Source: Fibrobacterota bacterium
GTDB taxonomy: Bacteria > Fibrobacterota > Fibrobacteria > UBA5070
Direction: 5' to 3'
Length of the DNA stretch: 64,000 nucleotides
Assembly: GCA_016715065.1 (NCBI GenBank)
Contig: JADKBN010000029.1
Location: 744,001 to 808,000, forward strand
Shown here: positions 46,599 through 55,242 of the stretch, piece by piece
Layout: each line of letters begins with the position of its first letter
Position numbering within the stretch: the first letter of the stretch is position 1
Program-made: the position numbers and the translations under genes
Notes under the pieces: generated by a model
Databases searched by the model: none
What the model was told of the DNA's origin: nothing
Seen by the model: the letters and a program-made list of their open reading frames with translations, nothing else

Positions 46599-46814
46599 AT
46601 GCACGTCTCCGACTTCATCAAAGACAATCTCTACCTGCCCTATTTTCGCAGGCACTCCCGGCGTGCCCGCTCCCAACAGGTTCTCCTCGGAGTCGCCATC
46701 GGAGCGTTGGTGATCGCCGCTGGGGTCGGGTTGTTCTTTTGGCTACGTCGCCGACGGGCCAAGGGATGCTGCGGCGGCACCCCCATCGCTGAAGTCACCC
46801 AGAACGCCGACTGA
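46599..46814 (+). CDS. Small membrane protein with Cys-Cys-Gly-Gly tail
   Basis: 71 residues. A short amphipathic start (MHVSDFIKDNLYLPYFRRHSR) and one transmembrane helix (LLGVAIGALVIAAGVGLFFWL, 29-49), then RRRRAKGCCGGTPIAEVTQNAD. The positive residues after the helix predict a cytoplasmic C-terminus carrying a vicinal Cys pair. GAGG lies before the ATG. It is translated with the preceding gene and its 3' end overlaps the convergent LacI gene by 20 bases. Function unknown. Confidence 0.6.
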   Translation: MHVSDFIKDNLYLPYFRRHSRRARSQQVLLGVAIGALVIAAGVGLFFWLRRRRAKGCCGGTPIAEVTQNAD

Positions 46815-47769
46815 TCATCTTCGCGTCCAAGCTGCGATGAAGGCGTGCTTCATCCGGGTGGGCCAATCTTTTCTGGAGTAACCAAGCTGCACGGATCCCC
46901 ATTTCCTCCCAGGGGATATGGATTGTCGTGAGCTCGGGATCCGTCCAGCTGGAATGGGGGAGATCCCCCCATCCCGCAATGGCCAGCTCTCCGGGAACCG
47001 AAATCGAATGAAGCCGAGCCTCGCGCAACATTCCCCAGGCGGTCCGATCGCCTGCCAGGCAAAAGACCGCTTGCACATCGGGATATTGCTTGCGGATCTG
47101 GTTCAGTGCCTGGACCCCGGATTCCGGCGCGTCCTCGCCAACTACCACAGTGTCCTTGTTTTCCGGTGAGAGGCTGGCCCAAAGCGAGAGCCGTTGCGCA
47201 TCCTGGTTGACCTGAGCCCGGGTCGCCACGACCGCGACGGGACGTTTTCCGTCCAGAGTCAAGAGTTGGTGGAGCTGTTCCTGCGCAAAGCGCTCGTGGA
47301 TCTCCACACAATCGAACCAGTGGCTGCGACGTCCGGCGATCACGGTGGGAATGCCCAATTCCCACAATGGCCGAAGCGTGTTGTCCTCGCCTGCCATGTC
47401 CAGCAGGATCACTCCGTCCAGATGACCTTCCGAAGCCAAGGTCCGGAAAAAATCCGAGCGGCGTTCCCGTGTGGGCAGCTTCTGGACCACCAGTCTCGCT
47501 CCGGCCGCCTGGGCATGGGTCATCACGCCTTGGAGCCAGGTTGGCCAGATATCTGGTTCCGATTCCGTGAACGCACCCCACATGCCCGTGTTCCCGCCCA
47601 CCAGGGCCTTGGCAGTGGGACTGGCCGAATACCCCATTTCACGCGCGATGCGCCGGATTTCCTCCCGGGTTTTGGCCGAGACCCCCGGTTTTCCATTCAG
47701 CGCGAGACTCGCCGCGCCGGAACTGACTCCGGCACGAGCGGCGACGTCGGATAATTTCGCGCGGGACAC
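46795..47769 (-). CDS. LacI-family transcriptional regulator
   Basis: 324 residues from a GTG at 47769. The N-terminal helix-turn-helix with hinge is clear (AKLSDVAARAGVSSGAASLALNGKPGVSAKTREEIRRIAREMGY, read in two parts, about 3-50), followed by a periplasmic-binding-protein-like ligand domain (GHLDGVILLDMAG, VAVVATRAQVNQDAQRL, ELAIAGWGDLPHSSWTDPELTTI). The ligand is probably a sugar or similar small molecule. It starts eight bases after the DUF5683 gene's stop, so it may be co-transcribed with it. No sugar-utilisation operon is in the window. Confidence 0.88.
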   Translation of the reverse strand: MSRAKLSDVAARAGVSSGAASLALNGKPGVSAKTREEIRRIAREMGYSASPTAKALVGGNTGMWGAFTESEPDIWPTWLQGVMTHAQAAGARLVVQKLPTRERRSDFFRTLASEGHLDGVILLDMAGEDNTLRPLWELGIPTVIAGRRSHWFDCVEIHERFAQEQLHQLLTLDGKRPVAVVATRAQVNQDAQRLSLWASLSPENKDTVVVGEDAPESGVQALNQIRKQYPDVQAVFCLAGDRTAWGMLREARLHSISVPGELAIAGWGDLPHSSWTDPELTTIHIPWEEMGIRAAWLLQKRLAHPDEARLHRSLDAKMISRRSG

Positions 47770-47777
47770 GGTTTGAC

Positions 47778-48668
47778 TCAGAAATTCCAGGCGAGGGTGA
47801 GGCCCGGATGATCCAGCCTGGGAGTCACGGCGATGGGGAAGGTTTCGCTGACCCTGGAGAGCCGCGCATCCACCGCGGCATCGATGATTTGGTAGACATA
47901 GACCAGCCCGAGTCCCCAAACATATTGGTTGCGTCGTTTTCGGAAAAACTCCAATTGTTGGTCGGTATCGGTCGTTGACCGCCCTTCGGCAAGCGCCTGA
48001 CGCCGTTCGGCCAGGAAATACTGGACCACCTCCTGACGCGAATCGTACGAGACCGTGGCGCCCAGCACACCCAGATACAGGAGCGCGGCCTTGGAATAGT
48101 GTTGGTTGTAGATCTGACCCAAACCAGGCACCAAGGCGGAAGCGATGCTCGCCTTTGCCATGCTGGTGACGGGGCGTTTGCCGCCACGGCGAAGCCAAGC
48201 GTCTTCGGCGGCCGTGACCACAGAATACAGGTGCAAGCCTGCGGCCCAAGCCAGTTCGGAGTTTCTGTAATCGGCGGAGATTTTGGCCTGGGACCGAGCT
48301 TTGAAGGCGCTGTCTTGGAGGGAGGTCAACACCGCGCGGCTTTGAGGGGTGGTGTCCGAGCGGGCTTGCAAGGTGTCTGCCAGCAGCAACGCGCGGGAAG
48401 ACAATCCAGTGGCCTTCTCGCGCAAGTCCGGAACGGAATTCCAGGTGCGGCTGATCACGTCGCCATAGAGCCACAGATCGCCCACCAGAAGGATGGTGCC
48501 TTGGATGGGGTGCCCGGTGCTGTATTGGCCCAATCCCGGAACAACCAAGGATTGGAGACTTGCCACGATTGGGCTGGGGCCTGGCAAGGTCGAATCCGGG
48601 CGCGTGTCGCTCCCGAGGCCTTGGCGGGCAAGAGTGGCGCAAAGTAGAAGAAGGACGGTTGGCCGCAT
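47778..48668 (-). CDS. DUF5683-domain membrane-associated protein
   Basis: 296 residues from the ATG at 48668. Signal peptide MRPTVLLLLCATLARQGLG, then two PGLGQ motifs (SLVVPGLGQYSTGHPIQG near 40-57 and SALVPGLGQIYNQHYSK near 185-205), each starting a hydrophobic helix pair, which is the DUF5683 signature. Function of the family is unknown; it is frequent in FCB-group genomes. The helix after each motif (TILLVGDLWLYGD, LLYLGVLGATVSY) suggests membrane insertion. Confidence 0.78.
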   Translation of the reverse strand: MRPTVLLLLCATLARQGLGSDTRPDSTLPGPSPIVASLQSLVVPGLGQYSTGHPIQGTILLVGDLWLYGDVISRTWNSVPDLREKATGLSSRALLLADTLQARSDTTPQSRAVLTSLQDSAFKARSQAKISADYRNSELAWAAGLHLYSVVTAAEDAWLRRGGKRPVTSMAKASIASALVPGLGQIYNQHYSKAALLYLGVLGATVSYDSRQEVVQYFLAERRQALAEGRSTTDTDQQLEFFRKRRNQYVWGLGLVYVYQIIDAAVDARLSRVSETFPIAVTPRLDHPGLTLAWNF

Positions 48669-48747
48669 GGGTGGGAGCAAAGTTAGGATCCTGAACGATC
48701 GAGGCTTGTGGACGAATGCTTGGCATTGTTGATTTCCACGCAAGACC

Positions 48748-49686
48748 ATGAATCGGGAACCAGACTTATCCAGCCTCCTCAAGATGCTGTCCGACTCCGG
48801 CCGGGTGCGCATCCTGTGGCTTTTGGCCCAGTCGGAGCTCGCCGTCCATGAACTCCAATCCATTCTGGGGTGGGGCCAAAGCCGGCTATCCACCCAACTC
48901 GGGCAGCTCAAACAGGAAGGGCTGGTGCAGCTGCGACGCGAGGGCAAATGGTCCTTCTATGCCTTGGTGTCGTCGGATGCATCATGCACGGAAGGACGTC
49001 TGCTTCAGGAAATCTTGAACGACCAGGAGCGTCGCGAAGGTGCCGCGGATCGGCTCCGGCTGCGACAGATCCTGGAAACGCGCGAACTGGACGGACGGCG
49101 ACGGTTCCAGGATGAAAGCTCCTATCTGGGCGAGGTGGGCGTGCCCGCGCGCACTTGGGAAATCGTCGCACGAGCCTTGTTTTTGATGATGCCCCCGCTG
49201 CGTCTGCTGGACCTGGGCGCAGGGGACGGGATCGTGGGCTGCCTTGCCGCGGCCGCGGGCCACGAGGTCACCTTGGTGGATTGGTCGCAAGCCCAGCTGG
49301 ACCGCGCCCGATCGCGCGCCAAGCGGGAAGGTTTGGACCAGATCGTCACCGTCAAAGCCGATTTCACCTCGACCGGTCTTGGCGACGGAGCCTTCGACCG
49401 AGTGGTGCTTTCCCACGTTCTGCACCATGCGGGCGAACCAGCCGCTCTGTTGCGCGAAGCTCGTCGACTCCTCGCCCCCGACGGCATGCTCTGGATTCTG
49501 GACCTGTCCGCCCACTCCGAGGAGTGGATGCGCTCCGAACAGGGAGATTTCTGGCTGGGGTTCTCCATCGACCACCTTGGACAATTGCTGACGGACGCGG
49601 GTTTCGTCCAGGTGCGCCACCTCATGGCCGGATCCGATCCCAGCCACGATCGACTTTCCGCCCTGGGGGTCTGCGCGAGGGTCTAG
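48748..49686 (+). CDS. ArsR-family regulator fused to a SAM methyltransferase domain
   Basis: 312 residues. Residues 5-85 are an ArsR-type winged helix (LLKMLSDSGRVRILWLLAQSEL, GQSRLSTQLGQLKQEGLVQ). Residues 145-290 are a class I methyltransferase (LLDLGAGDGIVGCLAA, motif I at 154-166; VTLVDWSQAQLDRAR; FDRVVLSHVLHH). The metal-binding Cys residues of ArsR/SmtB sensors are absent, so it probably senses a metabolite such as SAM or S-adenosylhomocysteine. Related fusions act near methionine-cycle genes; metH lies 8 kb away and has a dyad at its start. Its own upstream region (48669-48747) shows no clear operator. Confidence 0.85.
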   Translation: MNREPDLSSLLKMLSDSGRVRILWLLAQSELAVHELQSILGWGQSRLSTQLGQLKQEGLVQLRREGKWSFYALVSSDASCTEGRLLQEILNDQERREGAADRLRLRQILETRELDGRRRFQDESSYLGEVGVPARTWEIVARALFLMMPPLRLLDLGAGDGIVGCLAAAAGHEVTLVDWSQAQLDRARSRAKREGLDQIVTVKADFTSTGLGDGAFDRVVLSHVLHHAGEPAALLREARRLLAPDGMLWILDLSAHSEEWMRSEQGDFWLGFSIDHLGQLLTDAGFVQVRHLMAGSDPSHDRLSALGVCARV

Positions 49687-50408
49687 GTCGCTCGCTCCTG
49701 CCGCAACCAGGTGCCATCGCGAACGCAGTTTCGCTGGTGGTCCAGCACTTCGCCGACGCCGACAAGGAAATCCTTGAGGCATCCGCCGGGACGAGGGTGT
49801 TTCTGGAGGGAATCCAGAATCCGCGCCCCATGCCAAAGTCCCAGCGTGAGGCATCCCGTCTGCAGCGCGTCCAGTTTTCCAATGATGACGGATTCCGTCG
49901 GAGATCCAGGCGCCTCGCGCAGCATCGTCAGAGCCTCGTCGATCTGCCGGCGGAAGGCCGAATAATACACGTTCAGCTTGGGTGCGGGAATCGACAATCG
50001 CCGGAGGGTGGCCGCGGGGTCCTCGGCGATTTCGGCCCATGTGGCCTGGATGATTCCCTCCAGTCTGGATTTCGCCTCCTCAACGGAAAATGGCTTGACC
50101 ACGTATCCGGATGCCCCAAGGCGCACTGCTTCCTGGACGGTGTCGCGTTCGGAGGCCGAGGTCACCAAAACGAACGGGATTCTCGCGAAATCTGGTCGAT
50201 CGCGCAATTTCTTGAGAAAATCGATTCCGGACATTCCCGGCATCCGTACGTCGCACAAGATCAGCATCGGGGGGGGATGGGTTCCCAGATGCACCCAAGC
50301 CGCGTCCCCGCTTTCGAATTCCGCGCAGGTCCCAAGTTCGAACCTTCGCAGGAGATCCACCAGCGCGAGGCGGGAAACAGGGTCGTCGTCGATGGCGAAC
50401 GTGTTCAC
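49683..50408 (-). CDS. Response regulator with unknown helical output domain
   Basis: 241 residues from a GTG at 50408; the GTG overlaps the kinase stop (GTGA), so translation is coupled. The receiver domain (1-120) has the acidic pocket IDDDP, phospho-acceptor Asp53 in LCDVRMPGMSG, Thr/Ser in LVTSASER and Lys105 in GYVVKPFS. The C-terminal 120 residues are mainly helical (FRRQIDEALTMLREA, LDALQTGCLTLGLWHGARILDSLQ) and match no output domain I know. It could be an HPt-like or protein-binding module. The pairing suggests it is phosphorylated through the HPt of the upstream hybrid kinase. Confidence 0.82.
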   Translation of the reverse strand: MNTFAIDDDPVSRLALVDLLRRFELGTCAEFESGDAAWVHLGTHPPPMLILCDVRMPGMSGIDFLKKLRDRPDFARIPFVLVTSASERDTVQEAVRLGASGYVVKPFSVEEAKSRLEGIIQATWAEIAEDPAATLRRLSIPAPKLNVYYSAFRRQIDEALTMLREAPGSPTESVIIGKLDALQTGCLTLGLWHGARILDSLQKHPRPGGCLKDFLVGVGEVLDHQRNCVRDGTWLRQERAT

Positions 50409-53035
50409 GGATTCTCCTGGGGTCGGGACCAGCGATCCAGACCGGTTCGTAGTCGTGGCATCAATTCGTGGAGTCGGGCCATTTCGCCCTGGTCGGCAAA
50501 CCGTTCCATTTCGTGGGCGAGCTCGGTGAGGAAGGGATCTTTCACGTAACCCGCCGCTCCGCGCAGCCCGTGCAAAAGCCTGCCGCAGGTTTGGCAATCG
50601 TTGCGATCCAACGCGGCAACCAGCTCGGAGATTCGTTGCGGGAGACCATCGCGGAAGGTTTTTTTCAGGCGCTCTTCGAGGGGCTCGACCGTCGCAGAGG
50701 GGGGGGGAGAAGTTTCAGGGCGCGCTTGGCCGTCGACCTCGAACATGGCATCCAAGGTGGAGGGAGTGGCGTGGACCAATGGTTGCAAGGGGCGACCGGC
50801 TTCCAGCTGGCGGCGGATCGCCGTTTCGAGGGCGAGATGGAATTCCGTTTCATCCAGCGGCTTGGCCAGAAAGTGATCCACTCCCGCCTGCAAGAATCGC
50901 TCACGGTCTTCCACGGAAACATTCGCGGTCAGTGCGATGGTGTGGATCTTGGGATCGCGGAACACCTGGTCGCCCATTTGGCCTCGGCGCAAGTGTCCGA
51001 TCGCTTCGATACCGTCCATCAAAGGCATGCGTCCATCCATGAGGACCACATCGAAATCCTCGCAGGCGAGATGCCTCAAGGCTTCGATGCCGTTTTCCAC
51101 CATCACCACGGAGTGTCCAAGGTCTTCCAGCAGCGTGCGCACGATGATCTGGGTGGTCGGATAATCTTCCGCGCAAAGCACACGCAGACGGTGTGTGTGG
51201 GGTTGGAGATCCGGTCCGTGGAGAGAATCCGTTTTCGATCCGGTCCGCATGGGAAGCAGCAGAAAGAACGATGTGCCTTGCCCCGCGACGCTTCGGGCTT
51301 CGATGCTGCCGCCCAGAGCCTCGGCAAGCTGCTTGGAAATGGCCAATCCCAAGCCGGTCCCGCCGAATCGCCGCGTCGTGGACATGTCGGCCTGTTCGAA
51401 CTTCGAAAACAGTTTCGGGAGTACATCCTCGGTGATGCCGATTCCGGTGTCCGAAACGGCAAAGCGAACCAGGTGGAGATCGTCGTTGGATTCCACAAGA
51501 TCCACTCGAACATCCACGGAGCCTTGCTCGGTGAACTTCAATGCGTTTCCAACCAGGTTCTGAAGGATCTGCCGGATGCGGGTGGGATCTCCGAGCAGAT
51601 GCCGGGGGACTTCCGGGGAGACCGAAAGCAGGAATGACAGATTTCGACTTGCCGCCATGTCGGCGAAGATCGACAGGCAATTCTCCAGGAGATCGGGCAG
51701 GCAGAAATCGATGGTCTCGAGCGATAGCTTTCCTGCCTCGATCTTGGAGTAGTCCAGGATGTCGTTGATGATTCCCAGGAGGGACTCCGCATTCCCTAAC
51801 GCCTTGTGGAGCAGATTGCGGGAGGGGTCGGGGATGGATGGATCACGCAGGGCGATCCTGAGCATTCCCAGGACTCCTGCCAAAGGGGTGCGGATCTCGT
51901 GGCTCATCGAAGCGAGGAATTCGCTTTTTGCCTTGGTCGCCTGCTCCGCGGCATTCATGGCCTCGCGCAGGTGGGTCTGGGACTGGTGGCGGTCGAGGAT
52001 CCGCGCCGCCAAATCGCAGTAGGTCGACAACAGGTCCATTTTTCGAGGGTCGAGCGGCTCGAAGGATTTCCCAGGGTCCGAGCATAAATAGCCGATCGTC
52101 CTGTCTTTCACTGAGATCGGGTGCAAGGCGTTCCAGCCTTCCATGTAGTCGATGCGGGTTCCGTCCTTCTCGAACCACGACATCCGGAACGGATTTTTGG
52201 CCGTCCAGCGCCGGGCGGTGAATTCCGTCACCAGGGGGTTGCCCATTTCCTCAGGTCGATCCTTGAACGTGAAGCTGCCCGAGTGTTCGTCCGTTGTGTT
52301 GCCGTCCCAGTCGGTGCCCCATGTTCCCAAAAACTTGTTGGGATCGTGGGGGCAGGCGATGAACAATCCGCAGCGGATCACTCCCAGCCTCTGCCGAGCC
52401 AATTCGACGATCCGCCGGTGGAGCAGATCGATGTCGTCGAAGGTCATCAGCTCGTCGGCAGCCAGGAGAAGTTCTTCCAGTCCATGCGACAGGAAGAACT
52501 CCCGCTTTTCCGCGAGCCTCCTGCCGGCAAGTTGACCCAGCAGAGAGCAATAGATGCTCATCACATCCTGCAAATGCGGGTTCAAGGGAGAGTTGGAGAT
52601 CGCTGCATCCTGGAAAAACGCCCCCACGTTGCCTTCCGGGCCGGTCAACGGAATGACCGTGTTCCACCCCGAGCCTTCCACTCGCTTTCCTTCGGGTGTC
52701 CAGGTGAGGCGGCTCTCGTCCTGCCTCACCACCCAGCCTTCCAGTTGCTGAAAGGGCGTGGCGAGCGTTTTTTCCAGATCCTTGACCGTGCAGCTTTGGC
52801 TTCGCTCGTCGCTTGTGCGTCCGTAGATGTCCGTTCCCCACGTTCCTCGGAAGCTTTCTCCGTCATGGTTCAACAGCCAAAGGGCGCATCGTTCCACGCC
52901 AAGTACGGAACGTGGGAGCTCCACGCCAGCCTTGAGCAGCTCATCCAGGTCGTCGATGGGGAGAAGCTGCCGGACGATCCGAAGCACCTTCAGGATCAAC
53001 GGATCGGAGACTGCGCTGCATTTCAAGACGGACAT
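50405..53035 (-). CDS. Hybrid histidine kinase with two GAF-like domains, receiver and HPt
   Basis: 876 residues. Domains in order: GAF-like 1 (15-175), GAF-like 2 (195-350), HisKA (about 370-435, His379 in SMSHEIRTPL), HATPase (485-598: NLVGNALKF, DTGIGI, GGTGLGLAI), receiver (617-740: phospho-Asp667 in LMDGRMPLMDG, Lys725 in LAKPL) and HPt (785-870: His822 in LLHGLRGAAGY). Both GAF-like parts carry the motif F-x-GTWGTD-x-x-G-x-T-x-DE (63-77 and 235-250), so they are tandem duplicates. There is no transmembrane segment: a cytoplasmic sensor. A full His-Asp-His relay is encoded in one chain, ending on the coupled response regulator. Confidence 0.9.
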   Translation of the reverse strand: MSVLKCSAVSDPLILKVLRIVRQLLPIDDLDELLKAGVELPRSVLGVERCALWLLNHDGESFRGTWGTDIYGRTSDERSQSCTVKDLEKTLATPFQQLEGWVVRQDESRLTWTPEGKRVEGSGWNTVIPLTGPEGNVGAFFQDAAISNSPLNPHLQDVMSIYCSLLGQLAGRRLAEKREFFLSHGLEELLLAADELMTFDDIDLLHRRIVELARQRLGVIRCGLFIACPHDPNKFLGTWGTDWDGNTTDEHSGSFTFKDRPEEMGNPLVTEFTARRWTAKNPFRMSWFEKDGTRIDYMEGWNALHPISVKDRTIGYLCSDPGKSFEPLDPRKMDLLSTYCDLAARILDRHQSQTHLREAMNAAEQATKAKSEFLASMSHEIRTPLAGVLGMLRIALRDPSIPDPSRNLLHKALGNAESLLGIINDILDYSKIEAGKLSLETIDFCLPDLLENCLSIFADMAASRNLSFLLSVSPEVPRHLLGDPTRIRQILQNLVGNALKFTEQGSVDVRVDLVESNDDLHLVRFAVSDTGIGITEDVLPKLFSKFEQADMSTTRRFGGTGLGLAISKQLAEALGGSIEARSVAGQGTSFFLLLPMRTGSKTDSLHGPDLQPHTHRLRVLCAEDYPTTQIIVRTLLEDLGHSVVMVENGIEALRHLACEDFDVVLMDGRMPLMDGIEAIGHLRRGQMGDQVFRDPKIHTIALTANVSVEDRERFLQAGVDHFLAKPLDETEFHLALETAIRRQLEAGRPLQPLVHATPSTLDAMFEVDGQARPETSPPPSATVEPLEERLKKTFRDGLPQRISELVAALDRNDCQTCGRLLHGLRGAAGYVKDPFLTELAHEMERFADQGEMARLHELMPRLRTGLDRWSRPQENP

Positions 53036-53185
53036 TGCCTAGCGATCGTACCATTCGCTCCGGGGGGCCAGTCGGATATCGAAGGAACAAAGCCGCGGCG
53101 GTTCCAGTGGGTCACCAGCCGTATGTTTCTGGTCGAGCGACTGAATTGGCTGGGTTTTTGACGCCCGGTCGGCATACTTTAAGAT

Positions 53186-53773
53186 ATGGTCTTCCATGAT
53201 CCGAGGTCAGCCCCTGCAATTCGCCAAGGGTACACCTTGTTGGAAATGATGGTTGTCGTGGCATTGGTCGGCATTCTGACCGGGCTTGTCGCCATCTCCT
53301 GGAAGCGGATCACCTACAAGATCAAAGTCTTGGGTGCGGTGGAGGAGCTGCGCAACGCGGTTCAGCTGGCGCGATCGGATGCGGTCACCAAGAGGCGAAA
53401 TTCCGGACTCCTTCTGGATGTGCCCGCCCGGAGGTACTTGCGGTTCATCGATTCTTCCAACGCGCCGGTTTCTTCCAATGGTCGCTTCGATTCCGGTGAG
53501 GTCGTAACTCAAGATTGGACGGACCTACCAGCGCAAATGCTCCTGCTTTCCGTGTCCTCCTCACTTTCCCCGGTCCTGGCGCCCCGGCCGTGCGGATCAC
53601 CGGCAGTCCCGGCAACTCGAACAACGCAAAGCGCACAGTATTCGATCGTTTTTCGACCGGATGGAAGTGCCTGGGCAACGCTCGATGCAAGGTTGGGCGT
53701 GGAGTCCTTTCCCCAGGACACCTTCAGGTTGAACGTATTTCCGCCCACCGGGCTGATCCAACTGGAGAAGTGA
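53186..53773 (+). CDS. FimT/GspH-type minor pilin
   Basis: 195 residues. Type III (prepilin) signal: RQGYTLLEMMVVVALVGIL, cleaved after the Gly, Tyr at +1 and Glu at +5. The hydrophobic N-terminal helix is followed by a segment that fits the GspH/FimT minor-pilin family (VEELRNAVQLARSDAVTKR). First gene of a four-gene minor-pilin set for a type IV pilus or type II-like system. The upstream sequence has a TAAGAT hexamer directly before the ATG, so the true transcript start or start codon is unclear. Confidence 0.8.
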   Translation: MVFHDPRSAPAIRQGYTLLEMMVVVALVGILTGLVAISWKRITYKIKVLGAVEELRNAVQLARSDAVTKRRNSGLLLDVPARRYLRFIDSSNAPVSSNGRFDSGEVVTQDWTDLPAQMLLLSVSSSLSPVLAPRPCGSPAVPATRTTQSAQYSIVFRPDGSAWATLDARLGVESFPQDTFRLNVFPPTGLIQLEK

Positions 53774-53774
53774 G

Positions 53775-54200
53775 ATGAACCTAGCGAGCAAGCTGGAATC
53801 GGTCGTCGCCTCCGAGGAACGGTCCGGGCTCTCGATGTTGGAAGTTCTGATTGCATTGGTTGTCCTCGGGATCATCGTGACCCTGTACACCCATACCAGC
53901 CGGATCGCACAGCGTACCACGGGGGCCTCGATCGATTGGATCCAGGAGGGCGTGGTCATCGAAAAGACGGTGGAAAATCTACGGATCGGACACACGCTCG
54001 ACCGGTTGCAAACCTTCGACAGTTCCTGGACGGACAACAGCAGCCAGTTCGTCATTCACGTGTCCGCCAAAGGCGAGGCCCCGAATCCCGCCGATTTTGC
54101 CGCGATCCCGACCGCCAACCTCGCGGTGATGACCATTTCTGCGCGCCGATCCACCTTCCGGGATTCCGTCGTTGTCAAAACAGTCTTATGGGTTCCTTGA
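53775..54200 (+). CDS. PilV-like minor pilin
   Basis: 141 residues. Prepilin motif SGLSMLEVLIALVVLGIIV with Gly at -1 and Glu at +5 (Leu at +1 rather than Phe, tolerated). The leader of about 18 residues before it is normal for PilV-type proteins. It starts one base after the FimT-type gene, in the order typical of minor-pilin operons. The short C-terminal domain is beta-type. Confidence 0.75.
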   Translation: MNLASKLESVVASEERSGLSMLEVLIALVVLGIIVTLYTHTSRIAQRTTGASIDWIQEGVVIEKTVENLRIGHTLDRLQTFDSSWTDNSSQFVIHVSAKGEAPNPADFAAIPTANLAVMTISARRSTFRDSVVVKTVLWVP

Positions 54201-54201
54201 A

Positions 54202-55098
54202 ATGCGCAGACCCGGCTTCACTTTGATCGAGATTCTGGTAGCGGTCGTGCTGTTCAGTGTTGTCGCTTCCATGGGCATGTATGTCTTTTCCGCGCAGAAC
54301 CGCAGCTGGAAGACGGAGACGGACAAAGTCGCTGTTCAGATGATGGCCAAAGGTATTTTGGACGAGCTTTCTCGAGCTGTTCGCACCACGGGCAGCGGAC
54401 TACCTGAGGGAGCAGGCGGGTTGAAGGTGTACGCTGCCGGGGAGGAGATGGTGACGTTCGTCACCAACGACGATGGCCAAGCCGACACGGTGAAAGGATG
54501 GAGTTGGGTTCCAGGATCGGGTAGACTGAGTATCGCGGTCAGCGATGCCAGGCGTTTTGCCGACAGCGGCTATGTGCAGGTGAGTCTGATGGTTCCCAAT
54601 GTCGGGGTCCATGGCGGAATCACCACGATCCGGCCCTTCGTTTTGGGTGTCGTTGATCGAACTTCGGCGACGTCTGGAGGATGCGGGGACTCCGTCATCC
54701 TGGACGTGACCTCTTTGGAGCAAGCGCCGAACAGCTGGAATGTGGCTGGTGATATCAACGCAGTGATGCTGAGTTTGGTCCAAAACCTGGATTCGATCAC
54801 GTATCGGAAATCCAACGATACGCTTTTTGTGAAGAGAAATGCGCTCCAGCAGACCGCCTTCGCGTTGGGAGTGGATTCGTTGCAGTTGTGGTACTTCCAT
54901 CCGGTCGAAGGCTGGAAAGATTCCCTTTCCGGGACCAATCCCGCAGACGTAATTTCAAAAGTCCGCATTCGGCTCGTCATGCGATCTCCAAAAATCGACT
55001 TCAAGTTGAAAAAGGAAATCCCAGCCTCGCGAGGATATCGTTTCTCCCGATTGGAGACGGAGGTCGGATTGCGAACGTCTCCGCTTGCGAACCGATGA
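54202..55098 (+). CDS. PilW-like minor pilin
   Basis: 298 residues from the ATG at 54202. The leader MRRPG is short and normal, then FTLIEILVAVVLFSVVAS; a TTG at 54172 would give a longer, unnatural leader. The globular region follows the PilW pattern (MMAKGILDELSRAVRTTGSG near 40-65, TPFVLGVVDR-like beta region) and contains a Cys in GGCGDS. It starts one base after the preceding stop; no clear Shine-Dalgarno, so coupling is likely. Confidence 0.78.
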   Translation: MRRPGFTLIEILVAVVLFSVVASMGMYVFSAQNRSWKTETDKVAVQMMAKGILDELSRAVRTTGSGLPEGAGGLKVYAAGEEMVTFVTNDDGQADTVKGWSWVPGSGRLSIAVSDARRFADSGYVQVSLMVPNVGVHGGITTIRPFVLGVVDRTSATSGGCGDSVILDVTSLEQAPNSWNVAGDINAVMLSLVQNLDSITYRKSNDTLFVKRNALQQTAFALGVDSLQLWYFHPVEGWKDSLSGTNPADVISKVRIRLVMRSPKIDFKLKKEIPASRGYRFSRLETEVGLRTSPLANR

Positions 55099-55242
55099 TC
55101 GGGAAATCAGCCTGGCGGCCGGCCAGGTTGCTCGCGGGAGGGTTGGAATTCTCTCAAGTGGGCAGTGAAACGGAACGCAAGGATGCATCTTCAGGTAGGC
55201 GTGGTCGGATTTCTCCGATCCTTTTCTGGGGGGAAGGAACAA

